From positions 94,782,054 to 94,846,053 of the forward strand of contig NC_080170.1 in NCBI RefSeq assembly GCF_950295315.1: a DNA stretch of 64,000 nt, in the 5' to 3' direction. The notes beneath the pieces were generated by a model. That model did no database searches and was not told the origin of the DNA. It saw only the letters and a program-made list of their open reading frames with translations. Numbering within the stretch: the stretch's first letter is position 1; the number at the start of each line of letters is the position of its first letter. A program made the translations under genes and the position numbers. Shown here piece by piece: positions 11,466 to 22,029 of this stretch. The DNA is from Erinaceus europaeus (lineage: Eukaryota; Chordata; Mammalia; Eulipotyphla; Erinaceidae).

Positions 11466-11704
11466 GGGGCCAGTCGGTGGTACACCTGGTTAAGCACACA
11501 CATTGCAATGTATAAAGAGCCCAGGTCCAAGCCCCTGGTCCCCACCTGCAAGAGGAAAGCTTCACAAGTGGTGAAGCAGGGCTACAGCTATCTCTCTGTC
11601 TCTTTCCTTCCCTCTCTCCTCTCAATTCTCTCTATCTCTATGCAATAATAAAAAATAAATAAAAACATTGTTTTAAAAAAGAACAAACAAACAAACAAAA
11701 AACC
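11466..11704 (+). mobile_element. SINE-B with TSD
   Basis: Starts GGGGCCAGTCGGTGGTACAC, tRNA-like half, CT-rich region, AAAATAAATAAAAAC tail and (CAAA)n. Perfect 11-bp TSD AACAAATTCCT at 11455-11465 and 11705-11715. It inserted at the immediate 3' edge of the previous SINE-B tail. Confidence 0.9.
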
Positions 11705-11715
11705 AACAAATTCCT

Positions 11716-12074
11716 ATTTGCCCTGACTCTCTCAGAACAATTTCTTTTACTAAATCAAGTCCTTACCTCACAGTTTCCCCCTTGCTGGCTGAATCATGAT
11801 CCTCCATTAGCTAGAACTCTAGCTAGAACCAAGTAAAACATTTCTTCAAATGCCCATGCCTAAGCTTCTTTCCCCAAACTAGGTCAACTTGGGTGTGGTA
11901 CAAACCGAAACTTAGAGGAAGTACTTTAGCAATGAGGCAGCCCAGAAACTGTCTCTCACTCATCAATTCAAACTGAAAGTGAAAATTTCAGCAAGGTGTT
12001 TTTCTTTATAACGTCTTTTAAAGATATTCAGTGTTAGATTGTAAACATGTAAATTTTTCTGTTAATGTCTTTTA
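11716..12074. other. single-copy DNA, no gene seen
   Basis: No recognised repeat or coding region. Confidence 0.35.
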
Positions 12075-12139
12075 TTATTTGTCATTTTTTATTGCGAGAT
12101 TAATTGTTTACAGTACAAGATAACCGTGATGATATCCAT
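12075..12139 (-). repeat. L1 3' end fragment
   Basis: Antisense L1 terminus (TTTTTTATTGCGAGATTAAT ... TTTACAGTACAAGATAACC) into which the next L1 copy inserted. Confidence 0.6.
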
Positions 12140-12154
12140 AAAAATGCCCACCAG

Positions 12155-12496
12155 TAGATAAGTTCACCAATGTGTCCAGGAAAACCACCTTTCCAGAGCC
12201 CTACCCCACTAGGGAAAGATGGAAATGGGCTGGGGCTATGGGTCAACCTGCCAATGCCCATGTTCTGTGGAGAAACAATTGCAGAAGCCAGAACTCCTAC
12301 CTTTTGCACCCCAACAATAATTTTGATCTATATTCCCAGAAGGAGAGAAATATTGGGGTGGATCACTAGAGGGCTCTGAAACCCAATTCCATCAGAGAGA
12401 GAAAAGAGAAAAAAAGGAAAGACATTCAGAAGTAGTAATAGGAATGAAGAGAAGGCAGGACCATAGGAAAAAATTGGCAAAAAAGATGATAGATAC

Positions 12497-12539
<43 letters not shown>

Positions 12540-12703
12540 TACAGGCATAGAAATAACAGTCTATATCTGTGACTTTGGGAGGACCACTGCAGTTTCCAAT
12601 GGAAGGAAGGGAAGAAGACACAGAACTCTGATAGTAGGAATGATGTGGAATTGTATCCTTGTTATCTTGTAATTTTGTAAACACATATTAAATATCTAAA
12701 AAA
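12155..12703 (+). mobile_element. L1 3' end with internal GATA repeat
   Basis: 5'-truncated L1 3'UTR flanked by a perfect 15-bp TSD AAAAATGCCCACCAG at 12140-12154 and 12704-12718. A (GATA)n array at about 12488-12539 lies in its middle. The ORF-like stretches on both strands here (for example 12328-12684, minus, with a tyrosine/leucine/serine repeat) are the microsatellite read through and are not genes. Confidence 0.9.
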
Positions 12704-12718
12704 AAAAATGCCCACCAG

Positions 12719-13256
12719 AACATTTCCATGAAAGAAAGTCTCAGTTTCTGAGTGCAGCTATTCCTTTGTATACAAAAAATGTGTCATCCCTTCCTATTCT
12801 CAGATCACTGGCCCAAAACTCTTAATCAGGGCATCACAGTGCTGTATGATTCACCCTCCTCTCACCTTCCCCTACTAACAATGAGTAGGAGGCCTTGGTC
12901 TTGAGAGTGGCATTCTCACCCCCGACCCCAGAGAAAAATCTAGCCCTGTGAACTTCGCCCTCAAACTTAGTGTTTAAAGACCATCTTTTCTTTATTCTCT
13001 TTTAGCCTCAAGACAAATCAACACCTGTGGAATATTATTAAAAACCGCTAAGATGTGTGGTCTGTGATCATTGAGATTTAGAAAGCAATAAAATTATTTT
13101 GAAGGAAAACAATAAAGTCATATATAAAACAATAATTCTAGAATTAAGTGCAGAAGATATTGAGTAGGTTTTATGGCTATACAAAGACATCTGAGAAAAT
13201 GTTAGGATCAGACTTGGAGTACTATTTGTGTAGAAGTAATGAAAGTGGAGAAACGC
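12719..13256. other. single-copy or old repeat DNA
   Basis: No clear element boundary and no coding region. Confidence 0.35.
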
Positions 13257-13273
13257 AAAAGTGTTCTATCCTT

Positions 13274-13568
13274 TTTTTTTTTTATAAAGTCTTTATTTCT
13301 TTTTATTTATTTTATTTATTTATTCCCTTTTGTTGCCCTTGTTTTATTGTTGTAGTTATTATTGTTGTTGGATAGGAGAGAGAGAAATGGAGAGAGGAGG
13401 GGAAGACAGAGAGGAGGAGAGAAAGATAGACACCTGCAGACCTGCTTCACCGCCTGTGAAGCGACTCCTCTGCAGGTGGGGAACCGGGGTTCGAACCGGG
13501 ATCCTTATGCAGGTCCTTGTACTTTGCGCCACCTGCGCTTAACCCGCTGTGCTACAGCCCGACTCCCA
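13274..13568 (-). mobile_element. SINE-A, complete, minus strand
   Basis: Plus strand runs from the T-rich tail through TTTTGTTGCCCTTGTTTTAT to the inverted head ending GCTACAGCCCGACTCCC. Perfect 17-bp TSD AAAAGTGTTCTATCCTT at 13257-13273 and 13569-13585. Overlapping open frames here are SINE sequence. Confidence 0.96.
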
Positions 13569-13751
13569 AAAAGTGTTCTATCCTTCTATGAACATTCACT
13601 TCTCTAAGTCCTTAGATCTAATATTTGTCTATATTGGTTTCATGTTAACACTAAGATCTTTTGGAGCTAGACAGTAATAATGATTGTGAAAATCATTTTA
13701 TGACCTCAAATTGTGATAGAACTAATAAATCAAATACATAACTTCAAAAAG

Positions 13752-13852
13752 AAGAGGGAGGAGGCAGTGGTGGGGCTAGAGGAGAAGGAGGAGAAGGAAG
13801 AAGAAAAAGAAAGAGAAGAGGAGGAGGAGAAAGAAGAGGAGGTAGAGGAGAT
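13752..13852. repeat. purine-rich GGA/GAA tract
   Basis: About 100 bp of almost pure plus-strand purine built from GAGGAG, GAAGAAG and related units. It produces the acidic lysine/glutamate frame at 13713-13925, which is not a gene. Confidence 0.9.
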
Positions 13853-13864
13853 TAATACTATATG

Positions 13865-14060
13865 TATTTTTCTTTTCTTTGTCGTTACTGGGACTTCACT
13901 GCTCCAGGCTGACTTACTTAGTTAGAAAGACAGTGAGAGTAGAGAGATGGAAAGATACTACAGCACAAAGGCTTCCTCTAGAGCACTGAGAACTGGGCTC
14001 AAACCTGAGTTAGACACATGACAAAGCAGTTGCACTATCCAGGTGAATAGCTATCTTGCT
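13865..14060 (-). mobile_element. SINE-C, diverged
   Basis: Antisense tRNA-like region: GAACTGGGCTCAAACCTGAG, then a CACTATCCAGGTGAATAGCTA head. A purine-rich AGAAAGACAGTGAGAGTAGAG corresponds to the CT-rich part on the minus strand. Confidence 0.55.
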
Positions 14061-14665
14061 GACTCTCATCTATTTTTTCTTAAAAGCAGAGACATAGCAT
14101 ATATTTTTTTTCAGCTAAGCCTCCAGCTGGGTTTCCCAGCCAACTTTCTGCAGCTCATAAAACAAGCACAACTCCCATTCATCCCCTCAGCTCGAATTCC
14201 ATCATTACTTGGCTCTGGACACATGGGCAGGTGGTGCTTCACAACAGGACTTGGATGAGCTCTTTTTTCCTTCCTGGACGGAAGAAGGAGGATTAGTACA
14301 AAATCTTGTCTATTAGTGAATGACAGGGCAACAACTGGAAGATTTATGTGAATTTTATCCTGGAGAAAAATATAGAAGTGATTATGACAACAATCTGTTG
14401 TCACACAGAGGAAAATATGATTCTGACATACCGACCACCATCTAAGTAGATATTCTCCTAGGTGGAGAGGAACAGCTATTGTGAAATCCTACTAGAAAGC
14501 AGTACTTACTTTTAACTTTGTTTAAAACTTAAACAAAGGGGGAGGGGATTTCAAGGAAGCAGCCTGAGAAAGGGAGATGATCTAAACAAAAACAAATCTT
14601 AAGTGCTCCTACTTACTTGGCTCTTGGGTGAGTGCTGAGTTGCCAAAGTTGTAGAAAGTTCAAGG
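14061..14665. other. single-copy DNA, no gene seen
   Basis: Overlapping 71- and 97-codon frames on opposite strands (14043-14258, 14111-14404) have no recognised domain. Confidence 0.35.
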
Positions 14666-14670
14666 GGAGA

Positions 14671-14802
14671 CAAGAAAGAAAGAGAGAGAGAGAGAGAGGA
14701 AGGTAGGAAGGAAGAAAGAAAAGGAGAAAGGAAAGAAGGAAGGAAGGAAGGAAGGAAGGAAGGAAGGAAGGAAGGAAGGAAGGAAGGAAGGAAGGAAGGA
14801 AA
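14671..14802. repeat. (GA)n and (GGAA)n array
   Basis: GAAAGAAAGAGAGAGAG passing into a long regular GGAA/AAGG array. Confidence 0.95.
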
Positions 14803-14851
14803 GTTTAAGGGGAGTAATAAAAGTCATGTTGCAATTAGAAAGTACTTCTGG

Positions 14852-15097
14852 GGAGTCAGGCAGTCGCACAGCGGGTTAAGGATCCTGGTTCGAGCCCCCG
14901 GTTCTCCACCTGCAGGGGAGTCGCTTCACAAGTGGTGAAGCAGGTCTGCAGGTGTCTGTCTTTCTCTCCCCCTCTCTGTCTTCCCCTCCTCTCTCTATTT
15001 CTCTGTGTCCTATCCAACAACGACGACATCAATAACAAAAACAGTAATAACTATAACAATAAAACTACAAGGGCAACACAAGGGAATAAATAAAAAA
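14852..15097 (+). mobile_element. SINE-A lacking 34 bp between A and B boxes
   Basis: Complete ends, 18-bp TSD AATTAGAAAGTACTTCTG (14834-14851) and AATTAGAAAGCACTTCTG (15098-15115, one mismatch). In the head GCGGGTTAA is followed directly by GGATCCTGGTTCGAGCCCC; the usual intervening stretch of about 34 bp is missing. The B box is intact. Confidence 0.93.
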
Positions 15098-15342
15098 AAT
15101 TAGAAAGCACTTCTGAAAACAAGGAAAGGGAAAATGCATGGTAAAGCTTATTAGTGAGATATGTACTGTTACAAGAACTCTAGAGGAGCTCGGTAGGAGG
15201 AGGCTGATGGCTTCCTGTGGTGGAGGAAAGGACAAGTCAATGGAGAGTGGTGTGCTAACATTTATCATGGGAAATACGAAGCCAAACACAACAGTGTAAA
15301 TCTTGCAAATCAGCATTTTCCCATCAAAGTGATATATATTCT

Positions 15343-15597
15343 TTAATTTTATTTATTTATTTTCCCTTTTGTTGCCCTTGTTGTCTTTTTATTGTTGCTA
15401 TAGTTATTATTATTTTTGTTATTGATGTCATTGTTATTGGATAGGACAGAGAGAAATGGAGAGAGGAGGGGAAGACAGAGAAGAGGAGAGAAAGACACCT
15501 ACAGACCTGCTTCACCACCTGTGAAGTGACTCCCCTACAGGTGGGGAGCCGGGGGCTCGAACCAGGATCCTTAACCTGCTGCGCTACCGCCCGACTC

Positions 15598-15598
<1 letters not shown>
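15343..15598 (-). mobile_element. SINE-A, same 34-bp deletion, minus strand
   Basis: Plus strand ends GGATCCTTAACCTGCTGCGC then TACCGCCCGACTCCC, so it lacks exactly the same internal stretch as the copy 250 bp upstream but lies in the opposite direction. It sits in an ATATATATT target whose right copy has grown into the AT microsatellite. Confidence 0.92.

Positions 15599-15634
<36 letters not shown>
15599..15634. repeat. (AT)n microsatellite
   Basis: About 17 AT units at the right edge of the SINE, apparently expanded from its target-site duplication. Confidence 0.9.
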
Positions 15635-15638
<4 letters not shown>

Positions 15639-15659
15639 TGTTTGTTTTGTTTAAAGAAG

Positions 15660-16423
15660 AGGAAGGAAAGCACTCCTGGATATGCACACACTAACTTCAA
15701 AGCTGCTGAAGATACCCTGTGTAAGCTGACACATAAAGCTACGAGGGCCCTGTGTGGTGCAGAAGTGGTTATTAAGTGACAGTGCTCATTGAGTGGTGCC
15801 TTTTTTTTTGACATCTGTAGACCCTGAGGCATAGTCTGAAGGCTGGAAGAAGAACAAAAAGTTGCTGAAGTCTGCTCTATACATCAATATCAGGTATTGT
15901 TAGGGTCTCTGGGGATTATCAATTTTGTAATTGTCAATTTTAGTGTTGTCATTAAGAAATGGTGTCCTTAAGCTGTTGCTTATCTGAAAAGCACTTTATG
16001 TCTCCTTCAAACCTGACTGATAACTTAGCAGGATAAAGTATTCTTGGGTGCAGTAGATCTTTTTCATTCAGAACTTTAAATATGTTCTGCCAGTTCTTTA
16101 TATCATTTCAAGGAGGTGACAGTTGTGCTTCAAAACACTTAAAGTCATGTAAAAAAAGTTAACTTAAAACAGCAAATAAAAGCTATTTTAAAAAATCAAG
16201 AAAGTGTCTCCTTTAAATCCATTTATTTAAAAAAGTACAATGTGAAAGAACATCTGTGGTGAGGAAATAGCACCTAAAGTAAATGTGGACATACCCTGCA
16301 GTATGACAATCCTGCTCAGACCTAGAGTTTGAACACTTGGATAATGACCTCAATTGAGGACTACCTGCCACAAGTACTTGCTTTGATTTTCCATGGACAC
16401 CTTCAAAAATAACCACTTAGGAT
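15660..16423. other. mostly single-copy DNA
   Basis: No gene seen. Part of 15900-16120 resembles the L1 5' half: its GCAGGATAAAGTATTCTTGG phrase is close to one in the minus-strand L1 near 28590. It is probably an old plus-strand-antisense L1 scrap. Confidence 0.35.
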
Positions 16424-16429
16424 TGAACT

Positions 16430-16878
16430 TGTTGGGTAGTATGCCACCTCCCCCTGGCTTCTGCTTAACCATATTCCTATATAGGGATTTACTGATCCAA
16501 AGCTTTGGTCTATTTACATAAATCACTTTTACATAAAGCACTCCAGGGCATTGGTGGTTTAGTGATAGGATTCTCGCCTGTTCTGCCCCCTCCTTGTCAC
16601 ACTCTGATTTTCACCAGTCACTTTTCTCTCCACCCTCTCTATATCACATCCTGTTTCCACCCTACTTGGAGAGTATAAAAACAGCTGCTCTTCTGATTAA
16701 AGACACTTGGAAATTGCTTTCCGACTCCGAGAGTTCCAGAGTGTATCTCCTGCGGAAGTTGGTGCAGCACGAGTTCTTGATCCCTCTCCCACACAGCAGC
16801 CTAGATCAGCTCCAGTTGAGTTCTCTCCAACCCAGAGAGCACTAGCTCGGGAAGAAGTACCCTCAGGCTATCCCGGCA
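16430..16878 (+). mobile_element. solo LTR with 6-bp TSD
   Basis: Begins TGTTGGGTAG and ends CCCGGCA, flanked by a perfect 6-bp duplication TGAACT at 16424-16429 and 16879-16884. TATAAAA lies at 16674-16680 and an ATTAAA poly(A)-like signal at 16696-16701. The U3 is related to the LTR at 8207-8615. A 6-bp TSD is typical of class II endogenous retroviruses, but class is an inference. No internal region remains. Confidence 0.9.
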
Positions 16879-17633
16879 TGAACTCACAGAAAAATGGGGC
16901 TTTCCCATCAGCTGGGGCCCTATTCTGAGAGTCCTGAGATTCCCAAACAGACATGATGGGCCTAGACCTCAAGTAATCCCTCTCTCCATTATTACCAGTC
17001 ATTCCTATCAGGAACAACACAATAGACCCCTTTGTGAGCCTCCATAGGACCTTGCCCTCAACTTGGATCAACAATGGCAGAGAATGTTCCATCCTCTGAA
17101 GGGAGGCTGGACAACATACTCTATGCTACACCTGAGGAAGATGGGTCCTGATATTGGGGCATTTTAGATGGGTCCTGATATTGGGGCATATTGGCTCAGA
17201 TCTACAGGGGTGCAGAGGTCACATAGGCTCCTAAGCTGAATATGGGCCCCAGATCAAATCAAATTAATGGTATTTATAGTCAACAATGTTTATACACCTT
17301 TCCCATATTTGGAAGCTATTCTCTTCCCTGATCCAGCTTTCCAGTCCTTCTGCCAGGCATGACATCATCTCCCCAGACAATAATTAGGATCCACCTGCAT
17401 ATCAGATTTCAGGCTCAGGCAAAAAAAAAAAACCCAAAAAACGCCAGTATAGCCACAGGCACTTTGGAATATAACTAAAATATGCCTGCTAGCTATCTAC
17501 AAAATGGAGAACCCTCCAACTCTTCATCTGCACTATTCCAGCCTTTAGGTCCACGATTGGTCAACAATTTGTTTGGCTTTGTATGTTAACTCTCTTTTCA
17601 ACCACCAGGTTCCAGATGCCAGCATGATGAGGC

Positions 17634-17801
17634 TAGTGTGAGGGGTGTTTCTTCCCGGGCACGTGCTCTCTGGATTGGAGAGAACTAGACCAGAGCCAAC
17701 CTGGGCTGCTGCTTACTCAGAGATATGGGAGAGGAACCAGGAAATCGTGGTGGAGCAGGAACACAATGCAATACCTTTATTGATCAGATCAGAGACAACA
17801 C

Positions 17802-17849
<48 letters not shown>

Positions 17850-18066
17850 CTTTAACTGGAAGTGGCAAGTGGGACAAGGAAATGGCTAGAAGAGGGCGTG
17901 GAGAAAAGAGCTTGAAGGTAGAAAGCTTCCATAGCAGCTGTTGCAAAGGTTCTGACTAGTGGGATTAACCAATACCCTGCAGGCAGGGCAGGTCTCAGGC
18001 AAAATGATGATTATGTAAATAGACCACAGCATCAGCGATGGAGCATAGCAGGGGTGCTGCCCAACA
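17634..18066 (-). mobile_element. LTR inserted in the L1 3'UTR
   Basis: Interrupts the L1 between CAGCATGAT and CCAACCAGAC, with a 5-bp duplication GAGGC at 17629-17633 and 18067-18071. The right end reads CCCAACA (TGTTGGG on the minus strand). TTTATT at 17776-17781 is the minus-strand AATAAA. The left terminal dinucleotide is TA, not TG, probably a mutation. It is the youngest layer of this stack. Confidence 0.8.
17805..17844. repeat. (TA)n microsatellite inside LTR
   Basis: About 20 TA units within the LTR at 17634-18066. The isoleucine/tyrosine repeats in frames on both strands come from it. Confidence 0.95.
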
Positions 18067-18090
18067 GAGGCCAACCAGACTTCCCTGGAC

Positions 18091-18148
18091 AGACAATCCC
18101 ACCAATGTGTACTGGAGCTAGACAATCCCACCAATGTGTACTGGAGCT
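18091..18148. repeat. 29-bp tandem duplication
   Basis: Two identical 29-bp units (18091-18119 and 18120-18148) inside the L1 3'UTR; each starts AGACAATCCC and ends ACTGGAGCT. Confidence 0.97.
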
Positions 18149-18503
18149 CTGCTTCTCCAGACCCCTTCCCCACTAGGGAAAGAGAGAGACAGGCTGGAAA
18201 TATGGATCAACCTGTCAACATCCAAGTTCAGCAGGGAAGCAATTACAAAGCCAGACCTTCCACCTTCTGCATCCCACAATGACCTTGGGTCTATACTTCC
18301 AGAGGGTTAAAGAATGAGAAAGTTATCAGGGGAAGGGATGGGATACATAGTTCTGGTGGTGGGAATTGTGTGAAGTTGCACCCCTCTTATCCTATGGTTT
18401 ACTTAATGTTTCATTTTCTAAAATGAAAAATTAAATTAAAAAAATCATCTAGAGGATAAGCCAAAAAAAAAAAAAAAGAAAAGAAAAGAAAAATGGGGCT
18501 TTC

Positions 18504-18698
18504 TAGTTCAAGCATCTTAGGGCTGGGCAGAGGGAGGGATTTTGAGGTCCTTGTGCATAGTGATGGAAAAGGACCTAAGTTGGGGTGAGAATATTTTACA
18601 GACCAATATCATGGGAAGATGTGGAATTTTACTCATGTATGAACAAGTGTACTGTATGTATACCATTAGGCCCTCAATAAAATTATTTTTAAAAAAAT
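18504..18698 (+). repeat. L1 3' end fragment
   Basis: TGATGGAAAAGGACCTAAG, a GAATATTTTACAGAC stretch and a closing CCCTCAATAAAATTATTTTT resemble an L1 3' terminus of a different subfamily. It is the host sequence of the L1 insertion at 16905. Confidence 0.6.
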
Positions 18699-19524
18699 GT
18701 TACTCAGCGCCATTCTATCTCCTGCCCTTTATTGTGACCTTGGATAGAAAACCTCTTTAACTCACTGTTCTTCCCTCACTTTGGGTCTATAAATATTGAA
18801 TCCCAGTTGAAAACTGATCATCTAAATCCATAGAGTTAAGTTAATATGAAATGAGCTATAAAGATGGGGCTACTTTTTCTTTGGACCATATGAAAACACA
18901 TGGAATTCTTGTTTTGAAGTTCATAAGAACAGTTAAATGTTGATAGTTTCATATAAGTAGGTTCTCTCTACCTCAGAAGGCAATTTGGGGTATGCATTCA
19001 TTGCCAAAATAAACTAGATTCCCTCCGTGTCCATAATGCCCATAACTGCACATGCAGAGATGACTCAAACATGTACCTCCAATTCCAATTTCTCTCCTGA
19101 CTCACTGGACCCACCTACCTAGATGTGGTACATGTCCTTCAATTTTGATATGTCCAAAGTAAAACCTTCCCCTTTCCAAACCTGCTCAAGAACTTCTCAT
19201 TCATTATCTCTTGTTAAAAAATAGCTCTACTACCTGTACCAGAGTTACCAAGTTTTATCTCAGGAGAGCATTCTCAGTTAGTGTCTCTTTAAACTTTCCT
19301 TTAAGGTAATAGGTAGGGTGATTTGGGGGTTTCTCAGTGTAGTGACCAACTGACATTACTGGGCAAAAGTCAGGGATACTGAAATCATGATTGGGAGATG
19401 CAGTTCTACCAATGAAAAACTTTTCCATTCCAAAGACTAGAAGATCTTGAGTTGAAATATTCTGGCTATTTCATAGTTACTTCTTCAAAATGATTCCTAG
19501 TTACTCAAATTCTCTCTATTTTTT
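18699..19524. other. single-copy DNA, no gene seen
   Basis: No recognised element or exon. Confidence 0.4.
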
Positions 19525-19817
19525 TTTAATGATTTAATTATAAATGACAAATCCAGTAGATAAGAGGCATAAATTTCACACAATTCCCAAGACCAGAATC
19601 CTGCATCTCACCACCTCCATTAGAAACTTTCCTATTCTTTATCCCTCTGGGAGTATGGACCCAGTATCATGGGATGCAGAAAGTGGAAGGTCCAGCTTCT
19701 ATAATTGTTTTTACGCTGGCCATGGGTATCGGCAGGTCTGTACTGCCAGCCAGCCTGTTTTTGTTTTTCCCTAGTAGGGTAGGGCTCTGGTTCCAGGACA
19801 CACTGGTGAGGTCGGCT
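19525..19817 (-). mobile_element. L1 3' end, 5'-truncated
   Basis: Antisense L1 3'UTR: T-run, ATTTCACACAATTCCC, CCTCTGGGAGTATGGACCC, TTTTTCCCTAGTAGGG and ACACACTGGTGAGGTCGG, where it ends next to the 143-bp direct repeat. Confidence 0.85.
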
Positions 19818-19960
19818 TCTCCTACATAGCCACAAGCTGATGAAATAGAGATGCAAATAGCCTACAGCCATTTTATCGCTGACTTGACTCTCTTTCAAGA
19901 TTTTTTTTTAAGCAGGTAAATCCTCCAGCCCCCATAGACCTTAAATTCCTTGATACAGAT
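19818..19960 (+). repeat. 143-bp direct repeat, left copy
   Basis: Starts TCTCCTACATAGCC and ends ACAGAT. It shows high similarity, with an uninterrupted shared stretch from about 19895 to 19949, to 20376-20519 in the same orientation. Not a family I recognise elsewhere in the window. Confidence 0.9.
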
Positions 19961-20375
19961 GAGCAGAAATGAGATAAATACAGAAAAAGCTAGGCACATA
20001 TTGAAGATTTACTCTGCTGGTAACAACCATTATTAACATACTTAATGCCCAAAAATGTTATGTAGACGCTCAGCATTTTCAAAACAGAAGCAAATTCTCC
20101 ATTACTTATTACTTTTCCTCATTTAAAACAGCGTGCTAAGAGATCTTTGCCTAATAGCACATGCAGCTCTAAGTCATTATTCTAATGTCTTCATTGCATG
20201 GAAGTTTCATAATTTATTTACTCAATTTTTTGTACAGTCATCAATAATTATTTCCAGTTGTTTGCTTTCCAATAAGAGCTTGTTGTTGAATGAGTACATT
20301 TGTCACAGATACTCTTCTCATTTAATAGAAAGAAGTCTCAAGTTATTCTCCAAAATCATAAGACTATCTCAGTGG

Positions 20376-20519
20376 TCTCCTACATAGCCGCAAGCTGATG
20401 AAAACAGAGACGCAAATGGCCTACAGCCATTGTATGACTAACTTAACTTTCTTTCAAGATTTTTTTTTAAGCAGGTAAATCCTCCAGCCCCCATAGACCT
20501 TATATTCTTTGAGACAGAT
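20376..20519 (+). repeat. 143-bp direct repeat, right copy
   Basis: Second copy, about 560 bp downstream of the first, differing at scattered positions and by one base in length. Neither copy has an A-tail or a visible TSD. Confidence 0.9.
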
Positions 20520-20933
20520 ATAGTCTAATTTTGCAAGAGTAAATACTTCAAGTAGCTGATTACTACTGTTAAAAAATTATTGAAGACAATTTGGGTGATA
20601 AAAATAAACTTAATTTGTTTACTTTTAGGTACAGAGAGTTGTGAAAGAGACCACAGCACTGAAGCTTCCTTTTATGTGGTAGGGTCTCACACAAAGCAGA
20701 GTAGAACACTATCCTAGTGTGTGTTTTTGCCAGCTCAAAAAAAGACTTTAACTCACCATGAAGATAAAAGTATCTATTGAATTCAGAAAACTGTAACATG
20801 GGGAAGAAGGCAAGAAGTTTTCAGAGGATAAACAGAAAGAGAAAGACAAGAGAGAGCCCAGGCATTACAGAATTTGAATTACTGAATTGGCATTACAGAA
20901 TTTGGTTGATTGAATCTACTGCTGTTTTGGTTT
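20520..20933. other. single-copy DNA, no gene seen
   Basis: No recognised element; the 76-codon minus frame at 20569-20799 is unsupported. Confidence 0.35.
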
Positions 20934-20946
20934 AGCTAACCTTTCT

Positions 20947-21276
20947 TTCTTTCTAATTTTTTTTGTTATTTATTCTTATTTATTTTCCCTTTTGTTGCCC
21001 TTGTTTTTTATTGTTGTTGTAGTTATTATAGTTGTTGTTAGTGATGCCATCCTTGTTAGATAGGACAGAGAGAAATGGAGAGAGCAGGGGAAGACAGAGC
21101 GGGAAGAGAAAGATAGACATCTGCAGACCTGCTTCACCTCTTATGAAGCGACCCCACTACAGGTGGGGAGCCGGGGGCTTGAACCGGGATCCTTATGCTG
21201 GTCCTTGTGCTCCGTGCCACGTGCACTTAACCTGCTGTGCTACTGCCAGCCACCCACCCCACCCCACCCCCGGCCC
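20947..21276 (-). mobile_element. SINE-A, minus strand
   Basis: Antisense SINE-A ending GCTGTGCTACTGCCAGCC, followed by a short CCCAC-rich stretch. TSD AGCTAACCTTTCT (20934-20946) and AGCTAACATTTCT (21277-21289), one mismatch. Confidence 0.93.
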
Positions 21277-21404
21277 AGCTAACATTTCTAGGGACATGAA
21301 ACTCATCTAGTTTACTTCGTTGTCATGGTACCTTGGGCAGAAGCAGCCCTAACTAAGGTTAAAAAAAAATGTACTTCAATACTATATAGCACCCAACACA
21401 AATA

Positions 21405-21610
21405 TGTTGTGAGGCAAGGTATTGGCACACTGAGTTCAGTACACATGTTACTGTGATCAAGGATCTGAGTTCAAGCCCCTGGGTCCCCACCTGCAGAGGG
21501 GAAATTTCATAAGTGGTGAAGTAGTGCTGTAGGTGTTTCTCCTTCTTTCTCCCTCTCCCCATTTCCATTTCTACTTCTGTTTCCATCTAATACATAAATG
21601 AAATATTTTA
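21405..21610 (+). mobile_element. SINE-B
   Basis: Diverged head, GAGTTCAAGCCCCTGGGTCC B-box region, CCCACCTGCAGAGGGGAAAT, CT-rich part and an AAATGAAATATTTTAAAAG tail. Confidence 0.8.
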
Positions 21611-21667
21611 AAAGATCTAAATGTTGAGCTGTAAGTTTAGAGATGGCTGCTATTTTAGAGTTGGCTG

Positions 21668-21845
21668 CAGGGGACCAATCAGTGGCACGCCCAGTTAAAC
21701 ATACACAATACGAAGTACAAGAACATTTGGAAGGACCTGGGTTTGAGCCTTCACTCCTCATCTACAGGGAGGATGCTTCACAAGCAATGAAGCAGATCTG
21801 CAGGTTTCTCTTTCTCTCTCTCTCTCTCTGCCTCCCCTCCCACTT

Positions 21846-21897
<52 letters not shown>

Positions 21898-22025
21898 AAT
21901 TTCTCTTTGTCCTAGCGAATAGTATGTTGGGAAAAATAGGAGAGATGGCCATCAGGAGCTATGGATTCGTAGTACAGGCACTGGGCCCCAGCAATAACCC
22001 TAGAGGAAAAATTAAAAAAAGAAGA
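21668..22025 (+). mobile_element. SINE-B with (CA)n and 3' module
   Basis: Head GGGGACCAATCAGTGGCAC, B-box GGTTTGAGCC, CT-rich part into which a (CA)n array (21848-21894) has grown, then CAATTTCTCTTTGTCC and the extra 3' module (GGCCATCAGGAGC ... CAATAACCCTAGAGG). Confidence 0.85.
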
Positions 22026-22029
22026 AGAG

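Larger units (their letters stand above)
16905..18486 (+). mobile_element. L1 3'UTR copy, interrupted by an LTR
   Basis: Flanked by a perfect 17-bp TSD AGAAAAATGGGGCTTTC at 16888-16904 and 18487-18503, so it inserted four bases from the right TSD of the LTR at 16430. Its content is the long L1 3'UTR: it starts about CCATCAGCTGGGGCC, includes CCACCAGGTTCCAGATGCC near 17600 and ends in GTACCCC-TCTTATCCTATGG-type sequence and a long A-rich tail. No ORF2 sequence is included. A local duplication of AGATGGGTCCTGATATTGGG occurs at about 17143-17190. Confidence 0.92.

Noticed and set aside
14671..14802. Regular array resembling a CRISPR
   Set aside because: A simple GGAA microsatellite without spacers, in a mammalian sequence.
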